64,000 bases of DNA from M3007 sp044230315 (GCA_044230315.1 JBGARJ010000013.1:71862-135861), one strand, 5' to 3'; shown: positions 47,215 through 56,251, counted from the first letter of the stretch. Notes: generated from the sequence alone by a model not told the origin. Numbers and translations are program-made.

Positions 47215-48498
47215 CTACAAATTGTATTGCTTGATTTTGCGGTACAAGGTCCGCTCCGAGATTTTCAGCTCTTCGGCGGCTTCTTTTCGCCGGCCATTGT
47301 ATTTTTTTAACGCCCGCCGGATCGCTTCTTTTTCAATTTCATCCATAGCCAGCGGCGCGTCCTCGACGTCGCTGCGGTCGTAGGCGCTGCCGGATTTGGA
47401 CGGCTCGATAATGATCGGCATGACTTTGCCTGCGTCGGCCGGCGAATGCGCAGTATCCTGCAGCGGGTAGTCGGTTTCGCCAGCCGGCCGGTCCTGGTGC
47501 GACAAGGTCATGGTTGGTTGCAACCGCCGAACGCCGCTGAGGTCGGGCATGCGCAAATTATTGCTGCTGATCAGCTCGAAGATCAGGGCTTTCAGGTCGT
47601 TGAGGTCGCTTTTCATATCGAGCAACACCTTGTAAAAGATCTCCCGTTCCTGAAAATCTGCGCCGCCATGGCTGCCGTTCCGGTCAGCCACGACCGGCAA
47701 ATTGCGCGTGAAGAGCTGCGGCATCTGGCGCTGAAGGTCGGTACTGGTTATCACGCGTTCTTCAGAAAGCACCGACAACTGCTCGGCTACGTTTTTCAAT
47801 TCGCGAATATTGCCCGGCCAGCGGTAACTCTCGAGGATAAATTCCGCCTGGTCGTCGAGGCGGATGGGTTGCATCCGGTATTTTTCGGCGAAATCGTAGG
47901 AGAATTTGCGAAACAGCACCGGAATATCCTCCCGCCGGTCTTTTAAGGCCGGCACCCGGATGGGCACGGTGCTCAGGCGGTAGAATAGATCCTCGCGAAA
48001 TTTGTTTTTTCGTACCCGCTCTTCGAGGTCGACGTTGGTGGCGGCAATGACCCGCACATCGGTGCGCTGCACTTTGGATGATCCGACCCGCATAAACTCG
48101 CCGGATTCCAGCACCCGCAGCAGATACGACTGAGTATCGAGGGGCATTTCGGCAATTTCATCGAGAAAAATAGTGCCGCCGTTGACGGTTTCGAAATAGC
48201 CTTTGCGGTCGCTGACCGCCCCGGTAAACGAGCCTTTTTCATGCCCGAAAAGCTCCGAATTGATGGTGCCTTCGGGGATGGCCCCACAGTTGATGGCTAT
48301 AAATTCGCTGTGCTTCCGGGCGCTGAGCCCGTGAATGATCTTGGAGAACACTTCCTTGCCGACCCCGCTTTCCCCCATAATCAATACGGTCAGATCGGTT
48401 GGCGCTACCCGGATGGCGGTTTCAAGCGCCGCATCGAGCAGATGCGAAGCGCCAACGATGCCAAAACGGGCCTTTATATTTTGCAGTTGACTGGACAT
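47215..48498 (-). CDS. sigma-54-dependent transcriptional activator (no receiver domain)
   Basis: An AAA+ enhancer-binding protein of 427 residues. Walker A is GESGVGKE near residue 44, the sigma-54 contact loop reads GSFTGA instead of GAFTGA, and Walker B is GGTIFLDEIAEM. R-finger region NKFREDLFYRLSTVPI follows. The last 40 residues form a Fis-type helix-turn-helix (RRKEAAEELKISERTLYRKI). There is no N-terminal receiver or GAF domain, as in PspF, so activity is probably set by a partner or constitutively. The ATG at 48498 lies 7 bases after the miaB stop, implying co-transcription. Confidence 0.92.
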   Translation of the reverse strand: MSSQLQNIKARFGIVGASHLLDAALETAIRVAPTDLTVLIMGESGVGKEVFSKIIHGLSARKHSEFIAINCGAIPEGTINSELFGHEKGSFTGAVSDRKGYFETVNGGTIFLDEIAEMPLDTQSYLLRVLESGEFMRVGSSKVQRTDVRVIAATNVDLEERVRKNKFREDLFYRLSTVPIRVPALKDRREDIPVLFRKFSYDFAEKYRMQPIRLDDQAEFILESYRWPGNIRELKNVAEQLSVLSEERVITSTDLQRQMPQLFTRNLPVVADRNGSHGGADFQEREIFYKVLLDMKSDLNDLKALIFELISSNNLRMPDLSGVRRLQPTMTLSHQDRPAGETDYPLQDTAHSPADAGKVMPIIIEPSKSGSAYDRSDVEDAPLAMDEIEKEAIRRALKKYNGRRKEAAEELKISERTLYRKIKQYNL

Positions 48499-48505
48499 TT
48501 TTCTT

Positions 48506-49939
48506 TTAAACAATTTCACCGATTAAGGTGGCGCTCGTGGCTTCCCGCACCCGCACCTGTACGTAATCGCCGGGTTTCAGCCCCTCTTTTTTGGGGAACA
48601 CGAGCATTTTATTTTGCGAATTGCGCCCGCAAAAATCCTGATCCGACTTGCGGGAGTTGCCTTCGATCAACACTTCGAACACCCTACCGATGTCGGCCTG
48701 GTTGTGCCGCAGGCTGACGGCCGTTTGCAGACGAATGATTTCATTGAGACGCCGTTTCTTGGTTTCTTCCGGTATATCGTCCGGGTATTTGCGGGCGGCC
48801 AGGGTGCCGGGGCGTTCCGAATAAAAAAACATATACGACATCGAAAAGTTGGCCCATTCGATGATCGATAGCGTATCCCGGTGTTCCTCCTCCGTTTCAG
48901 AACAAAACCCGGCGATGATGTCGCTGGAGATGGCGGCTTCCGGCAGGATGCGCCGGATGGCTTCTATGCGCTGTTCGTACCAGGGCCGGTCGTACGTGCG
49001 GTTCATCATGTCGAGGATGCGACTGTTGCCCGACTGCACCGGCAGGTGGATGTATTTACAGATATTGGGGTAACGCGCCATGGTGTGCAGCACCTTGTCG
49101 GTCATGTCTTTGGGGTGGCTGGTGCTGAAGCGGACGCGGAGGCTGGGGCTTATATCGGCTACCATTTCGAGCAGGTCGGCAAAATCGACCCGTTGGCCGG
49201 TTTCAGGGTGTTCCCATTTATAGGAATCCACATTTTGACCGAGCAGGGTAACCTCCCGGTAGCCTTGTTCCAGCAAATGCAGGGCCTCGGCGGAAATGCT
49301 GAACGGGTCGCGTGAGCGCTCGCGGCCGCGGGTGAAGGGCACGACGCAGAACGAACACATATTGTCGCAGCCGCGCATGATGCTGATAAAGGCCGTGATG
49401 CCGTTGGATTCCAGGCGCACAGGGTTGATGTCGGCGTAGGTTTCCTCCCGGCTGAGCAACACGTTGACCATGCGGTTGCCGTCTTCGGCGTGGCCGATCA
49501 GACCCGGCAAATCGCGATACGCATCGGGCCCGACAACCAGGTCCACCAGTTTTTCTTCTTCCAGCCACTTCTTTTTAAGGCGTTCGGCCATGCAGCCCAA
49601 TACACCGATCAGCGTACCGGGGCGTTGTTGTTTGACCGCCCCGAACAACCGCAGGCGCTTCCGTACGGTTTCCTCGGCCTTTTCCCGGATCGAGCAGGTG
49701 TTCACGAGGATCAAATCGCTTTCTTCCAGCATGCGCGTCGGCACATAGCCGACTTCTGCGAGAATGGAGGCCACGATTTCGCTGTCGGAAAAATTCATTT
49801 GGCAACCATAACTCTCGATATAAAACTTTTTGAGCCCGGGCGCGCTCGTCTCCTGCCAGTGTTCTTTGAACAGCACATTGCCCTGCCGGGCCTCGTCCAT
49901 GGCCTTCAGTCCTTCCAGTGTCGGGTTGCTATCGTACAT
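48506..49939 (-). CDS. miaB: tRNA-2-methylthio-N6-dimethylallyladenosine synthase
   Basis: Radical SAM methylthiotransferase that adds a methylthio group to i6A37 in tRNAs reading UNN codons. The 477 residues have an N-terminal UPF0004 domain with its cluster cysteines in SYGCQMNFSD, NTCSIREKAEE and VLGCMAER. The radical SAM motif CDNMCSFC lies in RGCDNMCSFCVVPFTRGRE. A C-terminal TRAM domain ends the protein. The ATG at 49939 was chosen; an ATG 13 codons later is also possible. It is followed by the sigma-54 activator, a neighbour arrangement also seen in other Bacteroidota. Confidence 0.95.
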   Translation of the reverse strand: MYDSNPTLEGLKAMDEARQGNVLFKEHWQETSAPGLKKFYIESYGCQMNFSDSEIVASILAEVGYVPTRMLEESDLILVNTCSIREKAEETVRKRLRLFGAVKQQRPGTLIGVLGCMAERLKKKWLEEEKLVDLVVGPDAYRDLPGLIGHAEDGNRMVNVLLSREETYADINPVRLESNGITAFISIMRGCDNMCSFCVVPFTRGRERSRDPFSISAEALHLLEQGYREVTLLGQNVDSYKWEHPETGQRVDFADLLEMVADISPSLRVRFSTSHPKDMTDKVLHTMARYPNICKYIHLPVQSGNSRILDMMNRTYDRPWYEQRIEAIRRILPEAAISSDIIAGFCSETEEEHRDTLSIIEWANFSMSYMFFYSERPGTLAARKYPDDIPEETKKRRLNEIIRLQTAVSLRHNQADIGRVFEVLIEGNSRKSDQDFCGRNSQNKMLVFPKKEGLKPGDYVQVRVREATSATLIGEIV

Positions 49940-49979
49940 AAAATCGTAAACAATCGTTTTAGCCTCAGAATTTGCGCGG

Positions 49980-50014
49980 CAAATGTACACTTTTTTGCAG
50001 GAAAAAATGACAAA
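49980..50014 (-). promoter_or_regulatory. promoter upstream of miaB
   Basis: On the minus strand, TACATTTG (49980-49987) matches TAnnTTTG exactly and TTTTG (TTTG at 50011-50014) lies 23 bases upstream, close to the expected spacing. The predicted transcript would start about 35 bases before the miaB ATG at 49939. Confidence 0.5.
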
Positions 50015-50033
50015 ATGGCAGCCTTGAGCGCTT

Positions 50034-50069
50034 AAAAAAAGCGCTTACCGGAGTTGAACCGGTAAGCGC
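50034..50069 (-). terminator. Rho-independent terminator
   Basis: Perfect 11-bp stem (GCGCTTACCGG at 50041-50051, complement at 50059-50069) with a 7-base loop. On the minus strand it is followed directly by seven T residues (50034-50040). It ends the transcript of the small-protein genes upstream, isolating them from miaB. Confidence 0.85.
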
Positions 50070-50097
50070 CGCGGATATTGAAAAATTAGGTGTTTCG

Positions 50098-50442
50098 TTA
50101 AATGGCCGCCAGGGCGGTAATAGTCGTCTTCAGGAGGAGTTTCACGATGTCTTCCGTCATCAGATCGAATTTAGATTTGGATATCGAGACATGCTCCAGC
50201 AATTCGACCTTAAGCTGTGCGGAGCGGCCGCGCACCAGAAATTCAAAATCTTCCTGCGATATCTTTTTGTTCTCCAGCAGTTCGGCATACCGGACCACGT
50301 CGTCGCGCAGGTTATTTTTTAAGCGGATCGCCGCTTCCTGGTAGGCGTCCTTGCGCCGGCGTACGAACTGGCCGACAATGCCGATGACCTGGTCGTCCAG
50401 GCCACTGATGAGTTCTTCTACTTTTTTCTTTGGCATAAGCAT
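50098..50442 (-). CDS. small helical hypothetical protein
   Basis: A 114-residue protein of unknown function. It is charged and mostly alpha-helical, beginning MPKKKVEELISGLDD, and has no signal peptide or obvious motif except a short hydrophobic C-terminus (LLLKTTITALAAI). A second ATG two codons after the first (50436) is equally likely. It lies 26 bases downstream of the lipoprotein gene and is followed by a strong terminator, so it closes a short transcript. The clean codon structure and terminator argue that it is a real gene. Confidence 0.65.
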   Translation of the reverse strand: MLMPKKKVEELISGLDDQVIGIVGQFVRRRKDAYQEAAIRLKNNLRDDVVRYAELLENKKISQEDFEFLVRGRSAQLKVELLEHVSISKSKFDLMTEDIVKLLLKTTITALAAI

Positions 50443-50468
50443 TAAAGTTGGGTGTTTTCAAATATGAG

Positions 50469-50912
50469 TTACCGGGGTTTGGCTTTTTCAGCGCGCGCTA
50501 TGGCTGCTAAACTGTCTTTTACCTGTGTGGTCGCGGCCTTGATGAAATCTTTGTCCAATTTTCCTTTTTCCTTCCAGCGGTCCATGAACGGCTTCACCAT
50601 GTCGTCGCGCACGATACGCCATTGTTCGGCAACTTCTTTGTTTTTCTTTGTGGCGTTGGCGCGGTCGTAAGCATCGTTCAGGCTTTTGATGAGGGCATTT
50701 ACTTCCGTTTCATTGTCCTTGAAGGGTTTGATGGCCTTGTCCATCAATGCCGGAAGTTTTTCGCTCAGCATATTGGCGTTTTCGAGCGCTGTTTGGTCAA
50801 ACCGGGCGCCAACGCAGGAGGTAATTCCCGTGGTTAGACCGGCCAGCATAACGGACCACAGCAACATCGAAAGCCAAATGGATGCTTTAAACGGTTGGAG
50901 GACTGTTTTCAT
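50469..50912 (-). CDS. small predicted lipoprotein
   Basis: A 147-residue protein of unknown function. The N-terminus has a signal segment (about residues 10-30) ending in TTGITSCVG, a plausible lipoprotein site with the cysteine near residue 33. The mature part is charged and helical (KAIKPFKDNETEVNALIKSL), with a lysine-rich C-terminal end. The ATG at 50912 was preferred over a longer start in a region overlapping the next gene upstream; an ATG three codons earlier is also possible. Its partner at 50098-50442 is probably in the same transcript. Confidence 0.65.
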   Translation of the reverse strand: MKTVLQPFKASIWLSMLLWSVMLAGLTTGITSCVGARFDQTALENANMLSEKLPALMDKAIKPFKDNETEVNALIKSLNDAYDRANATKKNKEVAEQWRIVRDDMVKPFMDRWKEKGKLDKDFIKAATTQVKDSLAAIARAEKAKPR

Positions 50913-50992
50913 AAAAATCATGTGTTTTTGGTGAGAAAATGGATCATCCCTTTTGAGGCGTATAAAAGTACTGGCTTGCGCACACTTGCGCA

Positions 50993-51865
50993 TTAAAGGC
51001 GCTCTATTTTTTGCAAAGCAGTTTCAATCAGCCCTTGGGTGGCCTTGACCGGGTCGGCGCTGAATTGCCCCAATGGGCGGTTGGCCAGGATGGCGCTGAG
51101 CGATATCGCCCGGTGCCCCAACAATTGAGCCAAACCGAACAAGGCAGCCGTTTCCATTTCCAGATTCAGGATGCGTTGGCCGGCATATTCAAACCGTTGC
51201 AATTCATCCAGGTATGTTGGCAGCCGGACCGGCGCCCGCAACTGCCGTCCTTGTGGTCCGTAGAACCCCGGGTTGGTGGCGGTGTATCCCTGGTGAAAAT
51301 GTTCGGAAAAAACGGCAATCAAATCCGGATCCGCTGCCGCGTAGTAGGGCGCTACGGGGAAGTCCCAAGTGCCGGCGAAATGCCGGCGAAGTGCTCCGAT
51401 CAGCGGATGTTGTTGCATCCCGGGCGCTTCATAAAATTGAAGGAGTCCGTCCAGTCCGATCCCCCCGGTGGAGGCCACCAGACTATCGGCTGGCACTTCG
51501 GCGTGCAAACTCCCCGCCGTGCCCAGCCGGATAAATGTCAGGGGCGTGTGTTGATCAAGGGGGAGTCTGGTGTTCGAATCGATATTGAACAAGGCGTCTA
51601 GTTCATTGACAACAATATCAATGTTATCCGGTCCGATGCCCGTAGAAAGGACGCTGAGGCGGGTTTTGCCCAGCCAGCCGGTATGGGTGACAAACTCGCG
51701 TTTGCGAACCTGAACCTCGATCCGGTCGAAATACCGGCTCACCAAGGGCACCCGGTCCTGGTCGCCGACGGTGAGGATGAGCGGGGCTACCTGCTCGCGG
51801 CGCAGGTGGAGGTGATAAATACTGCCGTCGGGGTTGAGGATTAGTTCAGAGTTTTTAAGTGCCAT
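50993..51865 (-). CDS. nucleoside phosphorylase (uridine phosphorylase-like)
   Basis: Phosphorolytic cleavage of a nucleoside to base and ribose-1-phosphate, in purine or pyrimidine salvage. The 290 residues belong to the PNP_UDP_1 superfamily. LSVLSTGIGPDNIDIVVNEL and RLGTAGSLHAEVPADSLV are phosphate/ribose-binding segments, and LNLEMETAALFGLAQLLGH is the conserved substrate region. The length and pattern fit the uridine phosphorylase-like group more than the trimeric PNP group, but base specificity is not certain. The ATG at 51865 starts MALKNSELILNPDG. Confidence 0.87.
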   Translation of the reverse strand: MALKNSELILNPDGSIYHLHLRREQVAPLILTVGDQDRVPLVSRYFDRIEVQVRKREFVTHTGWLGKTRLSVLSTGIGPDNIDIVVNELDALFNIDSNTRLPLDQHTPLTFIRLGTAGSLHAEVPADSLVASTGGIGLDGLLQFYEAPGMQQHPLIGALRRHFAGTWDFPVAPYYAAADPDLIAVFSEHFHQGYTATNPGFYGPQGRQLRAPVRLPTYLDELQRFEYAGQRILNLEMETAALFGLAQLLGHRAISLSAILANRPLGQFSADPVKATQGLIETALQKIERL

Positions 51866-52004
51866 TTTACTCAGTTAAAATTTCCGCAACAGGTTTATTA
51901 CTTAATCAAAAGAGAATGCTAAGGAACGGTGGCCCGGTCAATATTTGCATATCAATTGAATATCTCCGGTAAAATAAACCTTGAAATCGCCGTTTCTTTG
52001 TGGC

Positions 52005-52904
52005 ATGCTGACCAAGGACCAGGTAGCCGAGCGCTACCGGAGCGTACAAGACGATATTTGCCGCCAATTGGAAGCCGCCGACGGCGGCGGCCAGTTTGAA
52101 GAAGACCTCTGGCAACACCATGAGGGTGGGGGAGGGCGTTCCCGGGTGATCCAGGGGAATACCATCGAAAAAGGCGGCGTCAATTTTTCGGCCGTTACAG
52201 GAGTATTGCCGGAGGTAATCGCCAAAAATTTGGGTATCCCGCGCGCCGGGTTCTTCGCCACCGGCGTTTCGATCGTTTTGCACCCCCACAGCCCGATGGC
52301 GCCGATCATTCATATGAATGTGCGGTATTTTGAAACTGAAGGCGACCGCTGGTGGTTCGGCGGTGGCATCGACCTGACCCCGCACTACGTCGTAGAGGCG
52401 GATGCCCGGTATTTTCATGAACAGTTAAAAGCCGTTTGCGATCGAGCCAATCCGGATTTTTACCCCCAGTTCAAACAGCAGGCGGACGATTATTTTTTTA
52501 TCAGACACCGCAATGAGACCCGCGGCATCGGCGGCATATTCTTCGATTACCTGGACGCCTCCAACACCGGCTTATCGAAAAATGATATCTTTCAATTTGC
52601 CGTGGAGGTGGCCGAAACATTCGCTCCTACCTATGTTGAATTGCTCCGGCGGGCGCAAGGAAGATCCTGGGGCGAACGCGAGAAAAACTGGCAAATGTTG
52701 CGGCGCGGCCGCTATGTGGAATTCAACCTGGTTTGGGACCGCGGCACTAAATTTGGCCTCGAAACCGGCGGCCGCACGGAAAGCATCCTCATGAGCCTGC
52801 CACCGGTGGCGCACTGGGCCTACAATTATCAACCGGATCCCGGCAGCCCCGAGGCGGAAACCCAAAGTTGGTTGCGGAAAGGTGTTGATTTCGCCGGCCA
52901 TTGA
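52005..52904 (+). CDS. hemF: oxygen-dependent coproporphyrinogen III oxidase
   Basis: Converts coproporphyrinogen III to protoporphyrinogen IX using O2, in haem synthesis. The 299 residues are complete. SIVLHPHSPMAPIIHMNVRYF, WWFGGGIDLTPHYV (with the conserved aspartate) and GIGGIFFDYLD are HemF signatures. The ATG at 52005 was chosen over a TTG eight codons earlier. Its presence implies aerobic growth. hemH lies 5.4 kb away, so haem genes are loosely clustered here. The next gene, an MFS transporter, starts 38 bases after its stop. Confidence 0.95.
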   Translation: MLTKDQVAERYRSVQDDICRQLEAADGGGQFEEDLWQHHEGGGGRSRVIQGNTIEKGGVNFSAVTGVLPEVIAKNLGIPRAGFFATGVSIVLHPHSPMAPIIHMNVRYFETEGDRWWFGGGIDLTPHYVVEADARYFHEQLKAVCDRANPDFYPQFKQQADDYFFIRHRNETRGIGGIFFDYLDASNTGLSKNDIFQFAVEVAETFAPTYVELLRRAQGRSWGEREKNWQMLRRGRYVEFNLVWDRGTKFGLETGGRTESILMSLPPVAHWAYNYQPDPGSPEAETQSWLRKGVDFAGH

Positions 52905-52942
52905 GCCGCTTGTTTTTGTTCACGTACATATCCAACGCTCGG

Positions 52943-54181
52943 ATGCCCACACGCTCGCCTTTGGCGCCTATTTTCCTGACGGTGTTCCTCGATATGCTGG
53001 GGATCGGGATCATCATACCCGTTTTGCCGGCGTTGTTCGTGTCTGTTGATACGAGTTTTTTGCCTGCAGACACCTCGCTGGCCCAGCGTTCTATTCTGTA
53101 CGGTTACCTGATCGCCGTGTACCCGTTCATGCAGTTTTTCGGCGCTCCGGTACTCGGGACGCTGTCGGACCGTTACGGACGAAAACCCATGTTGACCATA
53201 TCCCTATTGGGCACCCTGCTTGGGTATCTGCTGTTCGGGGCAGCGATTTTACTCAAAAACCTGCCCTTGTTGTTTATCAGCCGGGCCTTACCCGGTTTTA
53301 CCGGCGGCAATGTCAGTATCATATATTCGGCGATATCGGACCTCACTGTTGACACGCCGGACACGCGCCCCAAATATTTCGGGCTTGTAGGCATGGCCTT
53401 TGGCCTAGGGTTTATCCTGGGCCCGGCCATCGGCGGCGTTTTGGCCGACAATTCGGTGCTTTCCTGGTTTGATCACTCCACGCCTTTTTGGTTCACCGCA
53501 GGGCTTACCTTTGTGAATATTTTGCTGCTTTGGCGCCTTTTCCCCGAGACATTGAAGAAACCGCACCACCGGCCGGTCCGTTTTTTTACGGGTGTTGCCA
53601 ATATCCGGAAGGCCTTCAATTCGCCCAACTTGCAGGGCATATTCCGGGTATCGTTATTGCTATCGCTGGGGTTCTCGTTTTTCACCCAATTTTTTTCGGT
53701 ATACCTGATGCAGCATTTCGGCTTGTCGGAAAAAGATATCGGCCTCATATTCGGCTGGATCGGTATTTGGCTGGTCGTTACCCAAGGCTTTACGGTGCGA
53801 CGCTTGTCGACCCGGTGGTCGTCGCCGCAACTGCTGCGTTATTCAATCCTGTTGTTAAGCATTGCCATTCCACTGGTATTGCTCCCGGTAAATCCATGGA
53901 ATGTCCTCTGGGTTGTTCCGCTGATCGCTTCGTTTCAAGGGATTACAACGCCCAACCTGACCACGGTGGTGAGTACGCAGGCCAGCGCGCAAGAGCAGGG
54001 TGAGATCCTGGGCATCAACCAAAGTATGATTTCGGTCGGTCAAATAGTGCCGCCGTTGATCGCCGGTTACTTGAACAGTCTGAACGGCGCCTTTCCAATT
54101 TTAGCGGGCGGCATCACGGTATTTCTCGGATGGGTGGCGTATATTACGCTCCGTTTAAAACAGCAGCCCACGGCGTCATGA
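52943..54181 (+). CDS. MFS transporter (TetA/YceL-like)
   Basis: A 412-residue twelve-helix major facilitator. FLDMLGIGIIIPVLPALF opens helix 1, and GTLSDRYGRKPML is the DxxGRK-type motif A of drug:H+ antiporters. GIILGPAIGG-like sequence (here LGFILGPAIGGVLAD) is the motif C region. The pattern resembles TetA-type efflux proteins, but the substrate is unknown. The ATG at 52943 was chosen rather than an overlapping TTG at 52901. The stop overlaps the DUF721 gene start by four bases (ATGA). Confidence 0.88.
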   Translation: MPTRSPLAPIFLTVFLDMLGIGIIIPVLPALFVSVDTSFLPADTSLAQRSILYGYLIAVYPFMQFFGAPVLGTLSDRYGRKPMLTISLLGTLLGYLLFGAAILLKNLPLLFISRALPGFTGGNVSIIYSAISDLTVDTPDTRPKYFGLVGMAFGLGFILGPAIGGVLADNSVLSWFDHSTPFWFTAGLTFVNILLLWRLFPETLKKPHHRPVRFFTGVANIRKAFNSPNLQGIFRVSLLLSLGFSFFTQFFSVYLMQHFGLSEKDIGLIFGWIGIWLVVTQGFTVRRLSTRWSSPQLLRYSILLLSIAIPLVLLPVNPWNVLWVVPLIASFQGITTPNLTTVVSTQASAQEQGEILGINQSMISVGQIVPPLIAGYLNSLNGAFPILAGGITVFLGWVAYITLRLKQQPTAS

Positions 54182-54468
54182 AAAAGAAAAATGACCTCTC
54201 CCTGCAGGAAGCCATGCGGGAAATGTTGCATCAATACCGCCTTGCCCCGCAACTCAACGAGGCCAGGGTGAAAATGCTGTGGGAGAAATTGATGGGCAAA
54301 ACCATTTCCACGTATACGGCCAATATACAGGTGCGTAAAAACATCCTGTACCTCACCATCCTGTCGGCTCCGCTCAAACACGAGCTATCGTTCGGAAAAG
54401 AAAAAATCCGCACGTTGCTCAACGACGAGTTGGGCGAAGAATTCATCAAAGAGGTCGTGATCCGTTAG
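54178..54468 (+). CDS. DUF721 (DciA-like) protein
   Basis: A 96-residue member of the DUF721 family. The core YTANIQVRKNILYLTILSAPLKHELSF and the end FIKEVVIR match the family. Some DUF721 proteins, such as DciA, load the replicative helicase, but members from Bacteroidota are short and their role is not established. The ATG at 54178 overlaps the MFS stop codon. It is probably co-translated with the transporter, although a functional link is not obvious. It converges on the helix-hairpin-helix protein gene. Confidence 0.8.
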   Translation: MKKKNDLSLQEAMREMLHQYRLAPQLNEARVKMLWEKLMGKTISTYTANIQVRKNILYLTILSAPLKHELSFGKEKIRTLLNDELGEEFIKEVVIR

Positions 54469-54496
54469 AGGGTGGCAAAGGAGAGCCTTCCCAAAC

Positions 54497-55498
54497 CTAT
54501 TTATCCGGTCGTTTGCCGGCGTTGAGAAAGTCCTGATAAGCTTTCAGGTTTTCCCATTCGCCGTTGGCTGCCAGCAGTGCCTGCGCCGACCAGGTGCCGG
54601 GGTCGTGCATGGCGAAACGGGAGCCCGCATCAGTCAGTATATCTTTTAATTGTTGCACCGAGGTGGCAGCCAACTGCCCATAGGTGGTAATTCCGGCTTT
54701 GAAGAGCAGTTCCTCGATTTTCGGGCCGATACCCTCCACAATTTTAAGATCGTCGCGCGGGCCTGCGGCGACGGCTGTGATGAGCGGTTCTTCCGGCGCG
54801 GGATCAACCTGCGGAGCGACAAGCTCCGCGCTGGGGGGGATTACGGCGGCTGTTGCGTCGAGTGGGGCCACATCCAAATCGGGCAGCGGAGGTATTTCCT
54901 GATGTTGACTCGAGTTATGTTCGGCCACAACCGCATTGACGGCATCGGCTACGGCATCCTCCAACTCGGGCATATCCAGGTGGGCGGCGTCAAAAGTGGC
55001 GTCCACCGCGTCGGAAATGGCTTCTTCCAGGTCGGGTAAGTCCTTGTGGGGTTCGCTGGGCAGCGGAGCGGTAAATTCGAACGACACGGCTGTGCCTTCT
55101 ATTTCGGGTTGTTGCGCCAGGCCATGTTCCGTCTCCAGTTGGCGGTTGCGTTCGTTGATCTTTTCCAGGTCGGCCAATAAGGTCTCTATTTGCCCCCGCT
55201 GGCTCTCATTTTCCCAGGTGAGGTTTTGCACTTGGGTACTCAGGGAGGATTGTGCCGATTCGGCATCCGCCAGTTTGTTGCGCATCGCTTCGGCGTCGCT
55301 GCGCAGCGATACGGCCGTCGCCTGAAGACTTTCGTTTTCAACGCGCAGTTTTTCGGCTGCCTGCCGGAAACGGCTCCACAGCACCCAGCCGAACCAGAGG
55401 CCAAACAGGAATGCGCCCAAGAGCATGATAAGAATCTCGAAGGTGTGGGTGGTGAAAGTGCCCGTTCCGGGACCTTGCAGGATATTTTGCTGAAACAT
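54497..55498 (-). CDS. membrane-anchored coiled-coil protein with C-terminal helix-hairpin-helix domain
   Basis: A 333-residue protein. A single membrane helix lies near residues 18-38 (ILIMLLGAFLFGLWFGWVLW), followed by a coiled coil (about 45-125). An acidic, Pro/Ala-rich linker (about 130-250) comes next, then a helix-hairpin-helix-like domain (LKIVEGIGPKIEELLFKAGI, about 255-330). The last type of domain binds DNA or proteins and occurs in similar Bacteroidota envelope proteins next to OmpA genes. The ATG at 55498 was chosen over an upstream frame. It lies 52 bases after the OmpA-family gene, probably in the same transcript. Confidence 0.72.
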   Translation of the reverse strand: MFQQNILQGPGTGTFTTHTFEILIMLLGAFLFGLWFGWVLWSRFRQAAEKLRVENESLQATAVSLRSDAEAMRNKLADAESAQSSLSTQVQNLTWENESQRGQIETLLADLEKINERNRQLETEHGLAQQPEIEGTAVSFEFTAPLPSEPHKDLPDLEEAISDAVDATFDAAHLDMPELEDAVADAVNAVVAEHNSSQHQEIPPLPDLDVAPLDATAAVIPPSAELVAPQVDPAPEEPLITAVAAGPRDDLKIVEGIGPKIEELLFKAGITTYGQLAATSVQQLKDILTDAGSRFAMHDPGTWSAQALLAANGEWENLKAYQDFLNAGKRPDK

Positions 55499-55550
55499 CG
55501 TTCGTTTCGAGTTTTGATTTTTACGTTTTGAGATAAATGGAGCTCTACTG

Positions 55551-56162
55551 TTATTGCACCCGGATCTCCACCCGCCGGTTTTTATAGCGCCCACGGGGGT
55601 TGTCGTTGGTGGCCACGGGTTTTCGCTCACCGTACGACTTGGTAACGATCTGGTTCCGTTTCACGCCTTTAGCCACAAGGATATCGCGGATGTTTTTGGC
55701 CCGGCGCATGGCAAAAAGTTCATTGGTCTTGCTGTCGCCGATGTTGTCGGTGTGCCCGGTCAGGGTGACTTTTCCACCTTGTGTTTTTAACTGGGCCGCC
55801 AATCCGCTCAGGTACTCGTTGATAGCCTCATTATCTTCTTTCCGGGTAGAATTGTAGGGAAAATGAATGACGACATGATCGCTCAATTGTTCCACCTGAA
55901 CCTTGTTGATATCGGGTTCGGTTTTGGATGGCGTAGCAGGGCCGGCAGTTTTTGTTTCTTCCTCAACCGGATGGAAAGCAGGGGAGGGCGTAACACTGGT
56001 GGTGGCGACGGTATCGGGTTCAATTCCGGTGGAACCCGGAACCGGTGCTGCAACTACCGGAGGCTGCTCGCCGCATTGTTGTTTTATCCCACACACATAC
56101 CAACGCCAGCACACAAAACTCCAAACGCCAAATGCAACCAGCACCAAAGTCTTTGAACTCAT
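55551..56162 (-). CDS. OmpA-family (peptidoglycan-binding) protein
   Basis: A 203-residue protein anchored by an N-terminal hydrophobic helix (about residues 5-22). A Pro/Thr-rich linker is followed by a C-terminal OmpA domain (about 90-203): VTLTGHTDNIGDSKTNELFAM and AKNIRDILVAKG are the peptidoglycan-binding signatures, with the aspartate and a later arginine in GRYKNRRVEI. It should tie the inner membrane or envelope to peptidoglycan. No beta-barrel is present. It shares a transcript with the coiled-coil/HhH protein. A possible -7 box, TATTTTTG, lies about 80 bases upstream. Confidence 0.88.
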   Translation of the reverse strand: MSSKTLVLVAFGVWSFVCWRWYVCGIKQQCGEQPPVVAAPVPGSTGIEPDTVATTSVTPSPAFHPVEEETKTAGPATPSKTEPDINKVQVEQLSDHVVIHFPYNSTRKEDNEAINEYLSGLAAQLKTQGGKVTLTGHTDNIGDSKTNELFAMRRAKNIRDILVAKGVKRNQIVTKSYGERKPVATNDNPRGRYKNRRVEIRVQ

Positions 56163-56243
56163 ACAAAATCGTCTTTAGTCTAAAATGAATACGTATTGGC
56201 TTGCTTTACAGGTGTAACGTTCAGGAATGCGAATTCGGTCTGA

Positions 56244-56251
56244 CAAAAATA
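56244..56251 (-). promoter_or_regulatory. possible -7 box of the OmpA-family gene
   Basis: TATTTTTG on the minus strand matches TAnnTTTG, about 80 bases before the ATG at 56162. No -33 TTTG is seen at the right distance, so this is weak. The divergent ABC transporter gene has only a partial match (GAACTTTG) just before its ATG. Confidence 0.3.
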
